Part shown: in pieces, positions 57,005-64,000 of the stretch | Layout of the letters: every line of letters begins with the position of its first letter | Numbering within the stretch: the stretch's first letter is position 1 | Assembly (NCBI RefSeq): GCF_011045125.1 | Contig: NZ_JAAKZF010000002.1 | Location: forward strand, 124,001 to 188,000 | From: Allomesorhizobium camelthorni | GTDB lineage: Bacteria; Pseudomonadota; Alphaproteobacteria; Rhizobiales; Rhizobiaceae | Length of the DNA: 64,000 nucleotides | Direction of reading: 5' to 3' | Made by a program: the position numbers and the translations under genes | The notes under the pieces: generated by a model | What the model was told of the DNA's origin: nothing | Databases searched by the model: none | Seen by the model: only the letters and a program-made list of their open reading frames with translations

Positions 57005-58378
57005 TTATCGTCTTTCGGCGAACTCCAGCGGCACGGCAAACGGCCAACTGGAACGGCCGGCGCCTTCGGGAATGGCCGGGAAGGGCGCTGCGCGGCGGAC
57101 CGTCTCGATCGCCGCATTGTCGAGCACCGGCGAGCCCGAACTGCGCACGACGCGCACCCCGCCGACGCCGCCGTTGGCCGAAACCGTGAAGGCGACCATG
57201 ACTTTTCCCTGCAGCTTTTGGCGCCTTGCCGCGCGGCGCAGCTTCGAGACGATCTTGCCGGGATAGTTGGAAACGGCGGCGTTCCCGGCCGCGGATTGCC
57301 TTTTGCCGCCCTTGCTCTCGGCAACGGCGCTTCCTTTCGCCTGCCCGTCAGCCTGGCCGCGACGGGTGTCCGCCGTTGCGTTGCCTTTAGAGCCGGCGGT
57401 CCGCTTTTTCGCGGATTTCTCTTGCGGCTTTGCCGGCGTCTCTTTCTCCGGCGCCCGCTTCTTCTCGACCTTCTCGGCCGGTTTTTCTGTCGGCGCTTTT
57501 GGCCTGGGCTCAGGTATCGGCGCGACCGCTGCCAGCGTTTCGAACGATTCATCCGGCAGGGGTTCGGCCACGTTCTCGGCGGGCGCTTCGGTCACGGTTT
57601 CGGTAGGCGCGGCGGGCGCTGCTTCCGCAGTCGGTTCAAGGGCCGGCTCAACGGCCTGCGCTGATGGCGACACAATATTCTCGTCGTCGACCGGCTGCAC
57701 CGTATCCGTCGCCAGGATTTCAGGCGCAGGATTCGCCTCCGTCGTCGCAGTCTCCTGCGGCGCGGGTTCCGCCGGCTGCGGCTCGGCGACCGGCGCGGTT
57801 TGGGGCGGCGTTTCGGGCTCGACCGGCGTCGCCTCGACAGGTTCCAGCGTCTCGGTGACCGGCGCTGCGGGCTCCACCGTCTCGACCGGCTCCACCTGGT
57901 TCGAGTCGGTGACCGGTTCGGCGGCCACGGTTTCCACCGGCTTGGCGTCGAGCATGGTGATGATGCTTACGTCGGCGACCGCGGGATCAATCTCGGCGCC
58001 CGCTAAACGCGCGTCCTCGGCCGCGTTGCCCAACTGGGCGATCTCGGCCTGGTCCGCGCCGGCGATCTTCGCGCTCTCGTCGATGCCGGCGAGAAAGCAG
58101 AGCGCGATCGCGGCGTGGAAGGCGCAGGAGCCGGCGATCGCCGCCTTCCAGCGATTGCTTCGCGGCGGTTTGCCAGCGGCGCTGCCAGCGCCCAGCGGCT
58201 CGGCCGGCGTCTTGTCCAGAGCCGCGTCGGAAGTCAGGACATAGCGTTCTTCGCGGATCTGGCGGGCGGGGAATGCGTTGTGCGGGATGGCCAGGCGCGG
58301 ATCGTCCGGCTCAACCGGCAGCATGCCAGCAAGAGGCCAGGTCCCGGAGTTGCGCGCGAAGGCTGGCTCTAAACCCAC
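57005..58378 (-). CDS. tonB: TonB-family energy transducer with long acidic/Pro-rich linker
   Basis: A 457-residue protein. A cytoplasmic N-terminus of about 85 residues is followed by one membrane helix (KAAIAGSCAFHAAIALCFLAGI). The periplasmic linker of about 270 residues is built of Glu, Val, Pro, Thr and Ala and then becomes Lys-rich (EKVEKKRAPEKETPAKPQEK). The C-terminal TonB domain is SNYPGKIVSKLRRAARRQKL through VRVVRSSGSPVLDNAAIE. It drives haem import through HmuR. The N-terminal extension before the helix is long for TonB, and a start further downstream is possible. Confidence 0.88.
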   Translation of the reverse strand: MGLEPAFARNSGTWPLAGMLPVEPDDPRLAIPHNAFPARQIREERYVLTSDAALDKTPAEPLGAGSAAGKPPRSNRWKAAIAGSCAFHAAIALCFLAGIDESAKIAGADQAEIAQLGNAAEDARLAGAEIDPAVADVSIITMLDAKPVETVAAEPVTDSNQVEPVETVEPAAPVTETLEPVEATPVEPETPPQTAPVAEPQPAEPAPQETATTEANPAPEILATDTVQPVDDENIVSPSAQAVEPALEPTAEAAPAAPTETVTEAPAENVAEPLPDESFETLAAVAPIPEPRPKAPTEKPAEKVEKKRAPEKETPAKPQEKSAKKRTAGSKGNATADTRRGQADGQAKGSAVAESKGGKRQSAAGNAAVSNYPGKIVSKLRRAARRQKLQGKVMVAFTVSANGGVGGVRVVRSSGSPVLDNAAIETVRRAAPFPAIPEGAGRSSWPFAVPLEFAERR

Positions 58379-58388
58379 GGAAACCTCG

Positions 58389-58835
58389 TTACATACCGAA
58401 AGCGATGCCAGCCTTGGCGGTGGTCTTCAGCTTGCGCAGGCACGCGGCGGGCTCGACCCCTTCGCCCGCGCATTCGGTCGCATGGTTGACCAGGATGCGG
58501 CTGATCCCGGCGCAGTCGACGCCGGCAAGGTCGAACCGCGTCACCTTGGTCTTGCCGGCCGGCAGTTCCTTGAAATCGAGAACGGTCAGACGGTCGACCA
58601 CGCCCGCATCGTTGAACAGCGCGATCTCGAAGGCGGCCTTTGTAAGCTCCGCCCCCAGATTGTTGTTCACCACGAAGGTCAGGCGGCAGCCCTTGTCGGA
58701 GGTCTGCGCGCCGTTGAGTTCGAGCGTGAGGGCAGGGGCGGCGGGCGCCCCGTCCCCCGTCTGCGCCAGCGCCGGTACAGCCGACATTACGACCGCGATT
58801 GTAAGGAAACGGAAAAATGTCGCTGCGCGCGTCAT
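58389..58835 (-). CDS. exported hypothetical protein of the haem locus
   Basis: A 148-residue protein with a signal peptide (FFRFLTIAVVMSAVPALAQ) and a mature beta-rich domain (LTLELNGAQTSDKGCRLTFV, NNLGAELTKAAFEIALFNDAG, AGKTKVTRFDLAGVDCAGISRIL) that contains four cysteines, perhaps two disulfides. The Ala/Pro linker after the signal is short. It sits 2 bases after hmuR and 10 bases before tonB. I recognise it only as a conserved-looking periplasmic protein. A role in haem passage or TonB-receptor support is inferred from position. Confidence 0.75.
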   Translation of the reverse strand: MTRAATFFRFLTIAVVMSAVPALAQTGDGAPAAPALTLELNGAQTSDKGCRLTFVVNNNLGAELTKAAFEIALFNDAGVVDRLTVLDFKELPAGKTKVTRFDLAGVDCAGISRILVNHATECAGEGVEPAACLRKLKTTAKAGIAFGM

Positions 58836-58837
58836 GA

Positions 58838-60997
58838 TCACCAACCAATTTGTTTTGCGAGGGAAATCTTGAAGGTCCGGCCCTTGGCCGGATCGTTCGA
58901 GAGGAACTCTTTGTACTGCTTGTCGAAAATGTTATCGACGCCGAGATTGGCCTCCCACCCCTTGAACTCGCCGTCCTGCGGCGTCCAGGTGAGGAAGATG
59001 TCGTGGACGTCGAACGCTTCCGAGAAACGCGTCGAGGACGCGTTCGGCGGTGGCAGCGGACCGGATGAATCCCGGTCCGGATCCTGCGGTCCGGACACGA
59101 CACGCGCCTTCCAGCCGAATACCAGATCGTGCTCGGGGAGTTTCCCACCAAGCGTGAACGACAATTCGTCCGGGGCGATGGTGGTCAGGTAGTTGCCGGT
59201 GTCCTTGTCCTTGCCCTGGAGATAGGAATAGCCGGCATTCGCGAAGAAGTAGTCAGCGTCGTAGGCGAGTTCGACTTCGGCGCCGTAGATCTCCGCCCTG
59301 TTGACGTTGACATAACCGGGCAGGTTGTTGAATCCGGGAACCAGATCCGGGTTTCTGGTTATGAGATCCTTGATGTCGTTGTAGAACCCCGTCGTCTTCA
59401 ACTGAAGACTGTCTCCGGACTGGGCGAGATCGTAACCCGACAAGGCGAAGCCGAGTTCGAAGTTGTTCGACCGCTCCTTGATGAGATCAAGGCTCGGATT
59501 GAAAAAGCTGCTGGAGGAACTGGTCGAGAAGGTTTCGTCGAGTGTCGGGAAGCGCTCCGTATGCGCGATGGAGCCGAACACCGCCAAAGTCTCGTTGAAT
59601 CTGTAGTACGCTGCGATCTTCGGCGAGAAGGCGGTATCGTCTGTTTCCTCCGCGCCGATGATCGAACCCTCCGGCGACAATTCATGCCAGTCGAGACGCA
59701 TGCCGGGGATGAGGGTAAGCCTTTCATCCCACACGAACTCGTCCTGCACGAAAATGCCGGTTTTGACGTCCGTGCCTTCCGGATGGAAGGTGATCGGCAA
59801 GGGGTTCCCTAACACGTCTACAGCGTCGGCGGTCCGTATCTGGTAGGCGCTTTGCCAGCCGTAGGTCAGGAAATTCTCCCAGTTTCCACCCTGCCACTCC
59901 GTCGTGTTCTGGACGTTGAATTGCCAGGTTTGATAGCCGTATTCGGAGTCGCAGAAGAGCACGCTCGTCGCGCAGGTGAGGCCGAACATCGGATTGCCCG
60001 AGGCATCCGTCTGATCGACCGTCGTATCGGAGAATGAGGCCGAGACCTTCAGATCCAGCCAATCATTGTCCGAGAACGGATTCTCGTATGAGATGATCCC
60101 CGTCTTGTCGATGACGTGTCGATCCACCGTTCCGAACATCGATTGGGTGCCGACCTGTGCATAATCCTGGTCGTCCGCGTCGGAATCCCATTGCTGGTAG
60201 GAAAGCCGCAGAGTGCCTTCGTCGCCCACCTTGAAGGTGCCTTTGGCGAGGCCGGACCAGGCATCGAAATTCGAGCTCGGCACTTCGGTGCCATCCCCGG
60301 TAAAATAGGAGTCGGCTCGGCGGTAATTGCCCTCGAACAGGAATTCGGCGCTTTCGTTCAAGCGCTGGGCGAGGAGGACCGATCCAAGCCAGCCATTTTT
60401 GTTCGAATTGTAGCCGCCCTTGAGCCGCAAAGCTCCGTTCTGTCCGTCCGCGATAAAGTCGGCGGCGTCCTTGGTGGTGAAATTGATGACGCCGCCGAGC
60501 GCGCCCGAGCCGTAGAGCGTCGAGGATGCGGGACCGCGCAGCACCTCGACACGCTTGTAGAGTTCGGGATCGGAGAAGAAGCCGCCCATGCGGTACTGCT
60601 CGAAGAATTTGATGGCGCCGTCGACGGTGACGATGATGCGGCCTTCCTCGTTGGCCGATTCAGGGGCGCCGATGCCCCTGATGTTGAAGGTCTCGCCGAA
60701 GACGCGGTCGCTGCCCGAAACGTTGACGCCCGGAATCTGATCGAACACGTCGCCGATGGTCGTCGGCTGTGCGCGGTCGATGTCTTCCTGCTCGATGACT
60801 GAAACGGCCTGGGGCGTGTCGATCGCCACCTTGTCCACGCCGGCGCCGACGACGATCCGCTGCAGTATCGTCACTCGGCCTTGTTTTTCTTCCTGGTTCG
60901 TCTGGACTTCCTGGGCTTTCGCCGCCCCCATCCCCACAAACGCCGTCATCGCCGCGCCGCTCATCAGCGCAGCCATATTCCGAGCCGCCAACCCCAT
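58838..60997 (-). CDS. hmuR: TonB-dependent haem receptor
   Basis: A 719-residue outer membrane receptor. The signal peptide starts MGLAARNMAALMSGAAM, with cleavage near AAKAQ. The TonB box is near ILQRIVVGAG. The plug domain has TPQAVSVIEQEDIDRAQPTT and RVEVLRGPASSTLYGSGALGG. A 22-strand barrel follows, ending in the usual aromatic (SLAKQIGW). It fits the haemoglobin/transferrin/lactoferrin receptor family. AGGAG lies 8 bases before the ATG at 60997. It is divergent from hmuP across a short palindrome-bearing control region. Confidence 0.9.
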   Translation of the reverse strand: MGLAARNMAALMSGAAMTAFVGMGAAKAQEVQTNQEEKQGRVTILQRIVVGAGVDKVAIDTPQAVSVIEQEDIDRAQPTTIGDVFDQIPGVNVSGSDRVFGETFNIRGIGAPESANEEGRIIVTVDGAIKFFEQYRMGGFFSDPELYKRVEVLRGPASSTLYGSGALGGVINFTTKDAADFIADGQNGALRLKGGYNSNKNGWLGSVLLAQRLNESAEFLFEGNYRRADSYFTGDGTEVPSSNFDAWSGLAKGTFKVGDEGTLRLSYQQWDSDADDQDYAQVGTQSMFGTVDRHVIDKTGIISYENPFSDNDWLDLKVSASFSDTTVDQTDASGNPMFGLTCATSVLFCDSEYGYQTWQFNVQNTTEWQGGNWENFLTYGWQSAYQIRTADAVDVLGNPLPITFHPEGTDVKTGIFVQDEFVWDERLTLIPGMRLDWHELSPEGSIIGAEETDDTAFSPKIAAYYRFNETLAVFGSIAHTERFPTLDETFSTSSSSSFFNPSLDLIKERSNNFELGFALSGYDLAQSGDSLQLKTTGFYNDIKDLITRNPDLVPGFNNLPGYVNVNRAEIYGAEVELAYDADYFFANAGYSYLQGKDKDTGNYLTTIAPDELSFTLGGKLPEHDLVFGWKARVVSGPQDPDRDSSGPLPPPNASSTRFSEAFDVHDIFLTWTPQDGEFKGWEANLGVDNIFDKQYKEFLSNDPAKGRTFKISLAKQIGW

Positions 60998-61078
60998 GTC
61001 CCAAACTCCTGGTGTATGCATTTTGATGCGGGCTGGCTTGGTGCTTGCTGGCATTTTCATCGATCCCGGAACGTTTTA

Positions 61079-61141
61079 AATCTTGACTCATTTAGTCCGG
61101 TATTGCACTGACTATTGAACATGAAGTTTTGAGTCAAGATT
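61079..61141. promoter_or_regulatory. iron/haem-responsive control region between hmuR and hmuP
   Basis: AATCTTGACTCA (61079-61090) and TGAGTCAAGATT (61130-61141) form a perfect 12-base inverted repeat across 39 bases. The right arm overlaps a TGA-N9-TCA element (TGA 61122-61124, TCA 61134-61136), which fits the iron-responsive operator recognised by RirA in rhizobia. No Irr-type ICE palindrome was seen. The location between two divergent haem-uptake arms makes this the likely shared operator. Confidence 0.5.
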
Positions 61142-61184
61142 GATTTCGGCGGCCGCCGACGATCGGGAAAGGACCGGGAAGGTC

Positions 61185-61394
61185 ATGAACAGTCACAACC
61201 ACGACAACTTCCATCATCGCTACAGGAGGGCTGCGATCGAGGCGCCCAGGCAGGTCGAACCCATGCACCGCCCAACGCGGGTCGTCGCCAGTTCGGCGCT
61301 GTTCTCAGGCGAGCACGAGATCGGCATCAGCCATGCCGGGTCGCTCTACCGCCTGAAGATCACCCGCCAGGGCAAGCTCATTCTCAACAAGTAG
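61185..61394 (+). CDS. hmuP: hemin uptake protein HemP/HmuP
   Basis: A 69-residue protein of the HemP/HmuP family. The conserved C-terminus is present (SSALFSGEHEIGISHAGS, YRLKITRQGKLILNK). In Bradyrhizobium HmuP co-activates haem transport genes with Irr. GGAAGG lies just upstream of the ATG at 61185. It is the first gene of hmuPSTU, with 11 bases before hmuS. Confidence 0.88.
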   Translation: MNSHNHDNFHHRYRRAAIEAPRQVEPMHRPTRVVASSALFSGEHEIGISHAGSLYRLKITRQGKLILNK

Positions 61395-61405
61395 GGACCG
61401 TTCCC

Positions 61406-62464
61406 ATGGACGCTCGCGTCAAACCCGCGCCGCACGAAATCCGTCTGGCGAGAGCCGACAATCCGAAAATGCGCGAGCGCGATCTGGCGGGCCAGCTAGG
61501 CATCTCCGAAGCCGAATTGGTCGCGGCCCATTGCGGCGACGGCGTTCAGCGCATCGATCCGCGCGTCGACGATCTTCTGACCGGTCTCGAAGCCGTCGGA
61601 GAGGTCATGGCGCTGACCCGCAACGAAAGTGCGGTCCATGAAAAGATCGGCGTCTATGACAAGGTCGTAACGGGTCCGCACAATGCGATGGTCCTGGGGG
61701 AAAACATCGACCTGCGCATCTTTCCGAAAATCTGGGCGCACGGCTTCGCTGTCGAAAAGCGCGACGGCGATGAGATCAGGCGCAGCCTGCAGTTCTTCGA
61801 CACGTCGGGCGAGGCGGTGCACAAGATCCATCTGCGTCCCGCATCCAGCCTTTACGCTTATCAGAAGCTGGTCGCCGGCCTTTCCTCGACGGATCAGTCC
61901 CAACGCGTGGCGATCGAACCGATAGACGGCGAGGCCGCGGAGACACAGCCGGGTGCGGAGGCATTAGACGATCTCCGCGAGCGTTGGAGCAAGCTCACCG
62001 ACGTGCACCAGTTCTTCGGTATGCTGCGTTCATTGAAGCTGAGCCGCCGTCAGGCAGTGAGGATGATCGGCCAGGATTACGCATGGCAGATCGACAATGA
62101 CGCAGTCACGGCGATGCTCAACCACGCTGCCCAGGGCGAGATCCCGATCATGTGCTTTGTCGGCAATCGCGGCTGCATCCAGATCCATTCGGGGCCGGTA
62201 CAGAACATCAAGGCCATGGGTCCATGGATCAACATTCTTGACGAGACATTCCACCTGCATCTGAGGACCGATCACATCGCCGAGGTGTGGGCGGTTCGCA
62301 AGCCGACGAAGGACGGGCACGTCACCTCGCTCGAGGCCTATGGCGCTGACGGAAAGATGATCATCCAGTTCTTCGGCAAGCGCCATGAAGGCGAGGGCGA
62401 GCGTGACGACTGGCGGTTCCTCGCCGAAAACCTGCCGCGCATTCCGCGGTCCACGGCCGCCTGA
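61406..62464 (+). CDS. hmuS: hemin-degrading factor HmuS
   Basis: A 352-residue cytoplasmic haem-binding protein of the HemS/ChuS/HmuS family with two similar halves (EVMALTRNESAVHEKIGVYD; QDYAWQIDNDAVTAMLNHAA). The haem-ligand His is probably in SAVHEKIG, and CFVGNRGCIQIHSGPVQNI and GPWINILDETFHLHLR are family motifs. It accepts haem from the HmuTUV importer and may store or degrade it. It is followed by hmuT after 10 bases. Confidence 0.92.
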   Translation: MDARVKPAPHEIRLARADNPKMRERDLAGQLGISEAELVAAHCGDGVQRIDPRVDDLLTGLEAVGEVMALTRNESAVHEKIGVYDKVVTGPHNAMVLGENIDLRIFPKIWAHGFAVEKRDGDEIRRSLQFFDTSGEAVHKIHLRPASSLYAYQKLVAGLSSTDQSQRVAIEPIDGEAAETQPGAEALDDLRERWSKLTDVHQFFGMLRSLKLSRRQAVRMIGQDYAWQIDNDAVTAMLNHAAQGEIPIMCFVGNRGCIQIHSGPVQNIKAMGPWINILDETFHLHLRTDHIAEVWAVRKPTKDGHVTSLEAYGADGKMIIQFFGKRHEGEGERDDWRFLAENLPRIPRSTAA

Positions 62465-62474
62465 GGAGCAAGCC

Positions 62475-63368
62475 ATGACGAGCTTGACGCTTTTGATGCG
62501 GTGTCTTGGCGCCGTTGCGCTGGTCGCGGTTTTGGCTGCTGCGCCCGCAAAGGCCGAGGAAGGCCAAACGGTGTTTGCCGACAAGTCGCGGATCGTCTCG
62601 ATCGGCGGTTCGATCACGGAGATAATCTTTGCGCTCGGCGAGGAAGGGCGGCTGATCGCTCGCGATTCGACCAGTATCTATCCCGAAGCGGCGCTGAAGC
62701 TCCCCGATGTCGGCTACATGCGGGCCCTGTCGCCGGAAGGGGTCCTGTCGGTCAATCCGTCGGGCATTCTGGCGCTTGCCGGCAGCGGCCCGAAAGAGGC
62801 GGTCGACGTGCTGAAGAAGGCCAGCGTCCCGTTCATCGAAGTGCCGGAGACGTTCGACAGCGAAGGCATTCTCGAAAAAATCCGGATCGTCGGAAAAGCG
62901 CTCGGTACGGATGCGAAGGCCGAAGCGTTGGCGGATTCGGTCGCTGCGAAGCTCGAAGCCGCCGAAAAACTCACCGACGGCATAACCGAGCGCAAGCGGG
63001 TGCTCTTCATCCTCAGCATGCAGGGCGGCAAGATCCTGGCTTCCGGCAGCGACACGGCGGCAAACGGCATCATTTCGTTCGCCGGCGGTGTGAACGCGAC
63101 CGAAGGCTTCTCCGGCTACAAGCAGCTTTCCGACGAAGCTGCGCTGACTGCCAGGCCCGATGTCATCCTGATGATGGATCGCGGCGGCGGCGATCCTTCG
63201 GCGAATGTCGATCCGTTTGCCCATCCCGCGATTGCTTCGACACCCGCGGGCCAGGCCAAAGCGCTTATCCGCATGGACGGACAATATCTGCTCGGCTTCG
63301 GACCGCGCACCACGAATGCCATCCATGACCTCGCGGTCGCGCTTTACGGCGACCGGATCAAGGACTGA
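62475..63368 (+). CDS. hmuT: haem ABC transporter periplasmic binding protein
   Basis: A 297-residue class III binding protein. The signal peptide ends AAAPAKAEEG. The mature protein has RIVSIGGSITEIIFALGEEG and DVGYMRALSPEGVLSVNPS, both typical of HmuT/ShuT, where a Tyr binds the haem iron, probably that in VGYMRA. It delivers haem to the permease HmuU. GAGGAGCAAGCC precedes the ATG at 62475. It is 11 bases before hmuU. Confidence 0.9.
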   Translation: MTSLTLLMRCLGAVALVAVLAAAPAKAEEGQTVFADKSRIVSIGGSITEIIFALGEEGRLIARDSTSIYPEAALKLPDVGYMRALSPEGVLSVNPSGILALAGSGPKEAVDVLKKASVPFIEVPETFDSEGILEKIRIVGKALGTDAKAEALADSVAAKLEAAEKLTDGITERKRVLFILSMQGGKILASGSDTAANGIISFAGGVNATEGFSGYKQLSDEAALTARPDVILMMDRGGGDPSANVDPFAHPAIASTPAGQAKALIRMDGQYLLGFGPRTTNAIHDLAVALYGDRIKD

Positions 63369-63379
63369 TCGGACAGAAT

Positions 63380-64000
63380 GTGACCGACCATGCGGCCGCC
63401 GGCCCGTTCGGCCTTATGAAAAACCGCGCGACCGACGGCGACCGTTCGGGGCGCGCCAGGCTTGTGATCGCGGCGCTGTGTGTGGTGCTCGCGCTGACGG
63501 TGCTGTTCAGCCTGGCGTCAGGCGCATCCGACGCATCCGCCTTCGCCGTGGCGCGCGACTGGCTGTTTCCGTCATCGTCACCGGCCGACGCTCTTTCGGC
63601 GCGAGATCGCATCATCGTCTATGACATTCGCCTGCCGCGCGTCGCTCTTGGCGTTCTGATCGGCGCCGCGCTCGCCGTATCGGGCGCTGTGATGCAGGGC
63701 CTGTTTCGTAACCCGCTCGCCGATCCCGGCATTGTCGGCGTTTCGAATGGCGCGAGCCTTGGCGCGGTCTCAGTGATCGTGCTCGGCGGCACGGTGCTCG
63801 CGCCGCTGACCGGCTTGCTTGGCATCTACGCGTTGCCGACTGCTGCTTTCCTGGGCGGACTTGCCGTGACGCTGGTGCTCTACCGCGTTTCAACGCGGCG
63901 CGGCCAGACATCCGTCGCCACCATGCTGCTTGCCGGCATCGCGCTGGGCGCCATGGCGCTGGCGTTGACCGGCATGCTGATATTCATGGCCGACGACCGG
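63380..64000 (+). CDS. hmuU: haem ABC transporter permease (5' part, cut by window end)
   Basis: The first 207 codons of a FecCD-type permease, open to the last base of the window. After a charged leader come a helix (LVIAALCVVLALTVLFSLAS), the DIRLPRVALGVLIGAALAVS segment and AVMQGLFRNPLADPGIVGVS, all hallmarks of BtuC/FecC/HmuU proteins. GGACAG lies 4 bases before the GTG at 63380. An ATG at 63416 is an alternative start. The ATPase gene hmuV is expected beyond the window. Confidence 0.88.
   Translation, partial: MTDHAAAGPFGLMKNRATDGDRSGRARLVIAALCVVLALTVLFSLASGASDASAFAVARDWLFPSSSPADALSARDRIIVYDIRLPRVALGVLIGAALAVSGAVMQGLFRNPLADPGIVGVSNGASLGAVSVIVLGGTVLAPLTGLLGIYALPTAAFLGGLAVTLVLYRVSTRRGQTSVATMLLAGIALGAMALALTGMLIFMADDR

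Overview
The window is GC-rich, gene-dense DNA with alphaproteobacterial gene neighbourhoods. The best single marker is a complete-looking block for lipid A very-long-chain fatty acids (acpXL, two fabF-type synthases, a dehydrogenase, lpxXL), which is typical of Hyphomicrobiales (Rhizobiales). The hmuP/hmuS/hmuT/hmuU and hmuR/hmuQ haem locus, putA with a divergent Lrp-type regulator, and short palindromic intergenic repeats also fit a Mesorhizobium/Phyllobacteriaceae-like chromosome. No rRNA, tRNA, CRISPR array, transposase, integrase or phage gene was recognised. The window looks like chromosome core with catabolic islands.

Layout. 0.3-3.6 kb: an ECF sigma factor coupled to a membrane von Willebrand factor A protein, then an unrecognised gene. 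3.6-13.6 kb: a methylated-onium region with betaine-homocysteine methyltransferase and an XRE regulator, a fatty acid desaturase, a PhnD-like protein, a DddP-like M24 enzyme, a dimethylglycine-dehydrogenase-type flavoprotein, a RidA protein and a non-pyrrolysine MttB homologue. 13.8-24 kb: mixed metabolism (DUF72, class III aminotransferase, AhpD-like protein, valine-catabolism dehydrogenases, cobyric acid synthase, cupin, VOC, AraC regulator, TauE-type exporter, TerB). 24-34.1 kb: nine minus-strand genes with an isochorismatase-type hydrolase, a Dpp-type ABC transporter, an M20 deacylase, an exported RidA, a cytochrome c and a Tat-exported flavin amine oxidase. 34.4-39.7 kb: an L,D-transpeptidase and a cytoplasmic-type sulfite dehydrogenase soeABC. 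39.8-44.8 kb: the VLCFA/lipid A operon. 44.9-52 kb: phosphatase, AEC transporter, succinate semialdehyde dehydrogenase, aldose epimerase, KDG kinase, a YtkA-like protein and a dihaem peroxidase. 52-56.4 kb: putR/putA. 56.4-64 kb: haem uptake and degradation, with the hmuU permease cut by the window end.

How the genes work together. The most coherent unusual unit is at 31.4-34.1 kb. A Tat-signal flavin amine oxidase, a Sec-exported c-type cytochrome and a Sec-exported RidA imine deaminase look like one periplasmic amine-oxidation module, and an M20 amidohydrolase plus a peptide-type importer follow it. The second is the onium region, where an M24 protein preserves every DddP (DMSP lyase) metal and catalytic position that I can recall, at a constant offset. 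In the VLCFA operon one of the two ketosynthases has lost its catalytic cysteine, as in chain-length-factor pairs, and the usual fabZXL is absent. Two families of palindromic repeats occur. One lies in frame inside an ABC ATPase gene and one forms a 38-bp perfect hairpin inside the lipid A operon.
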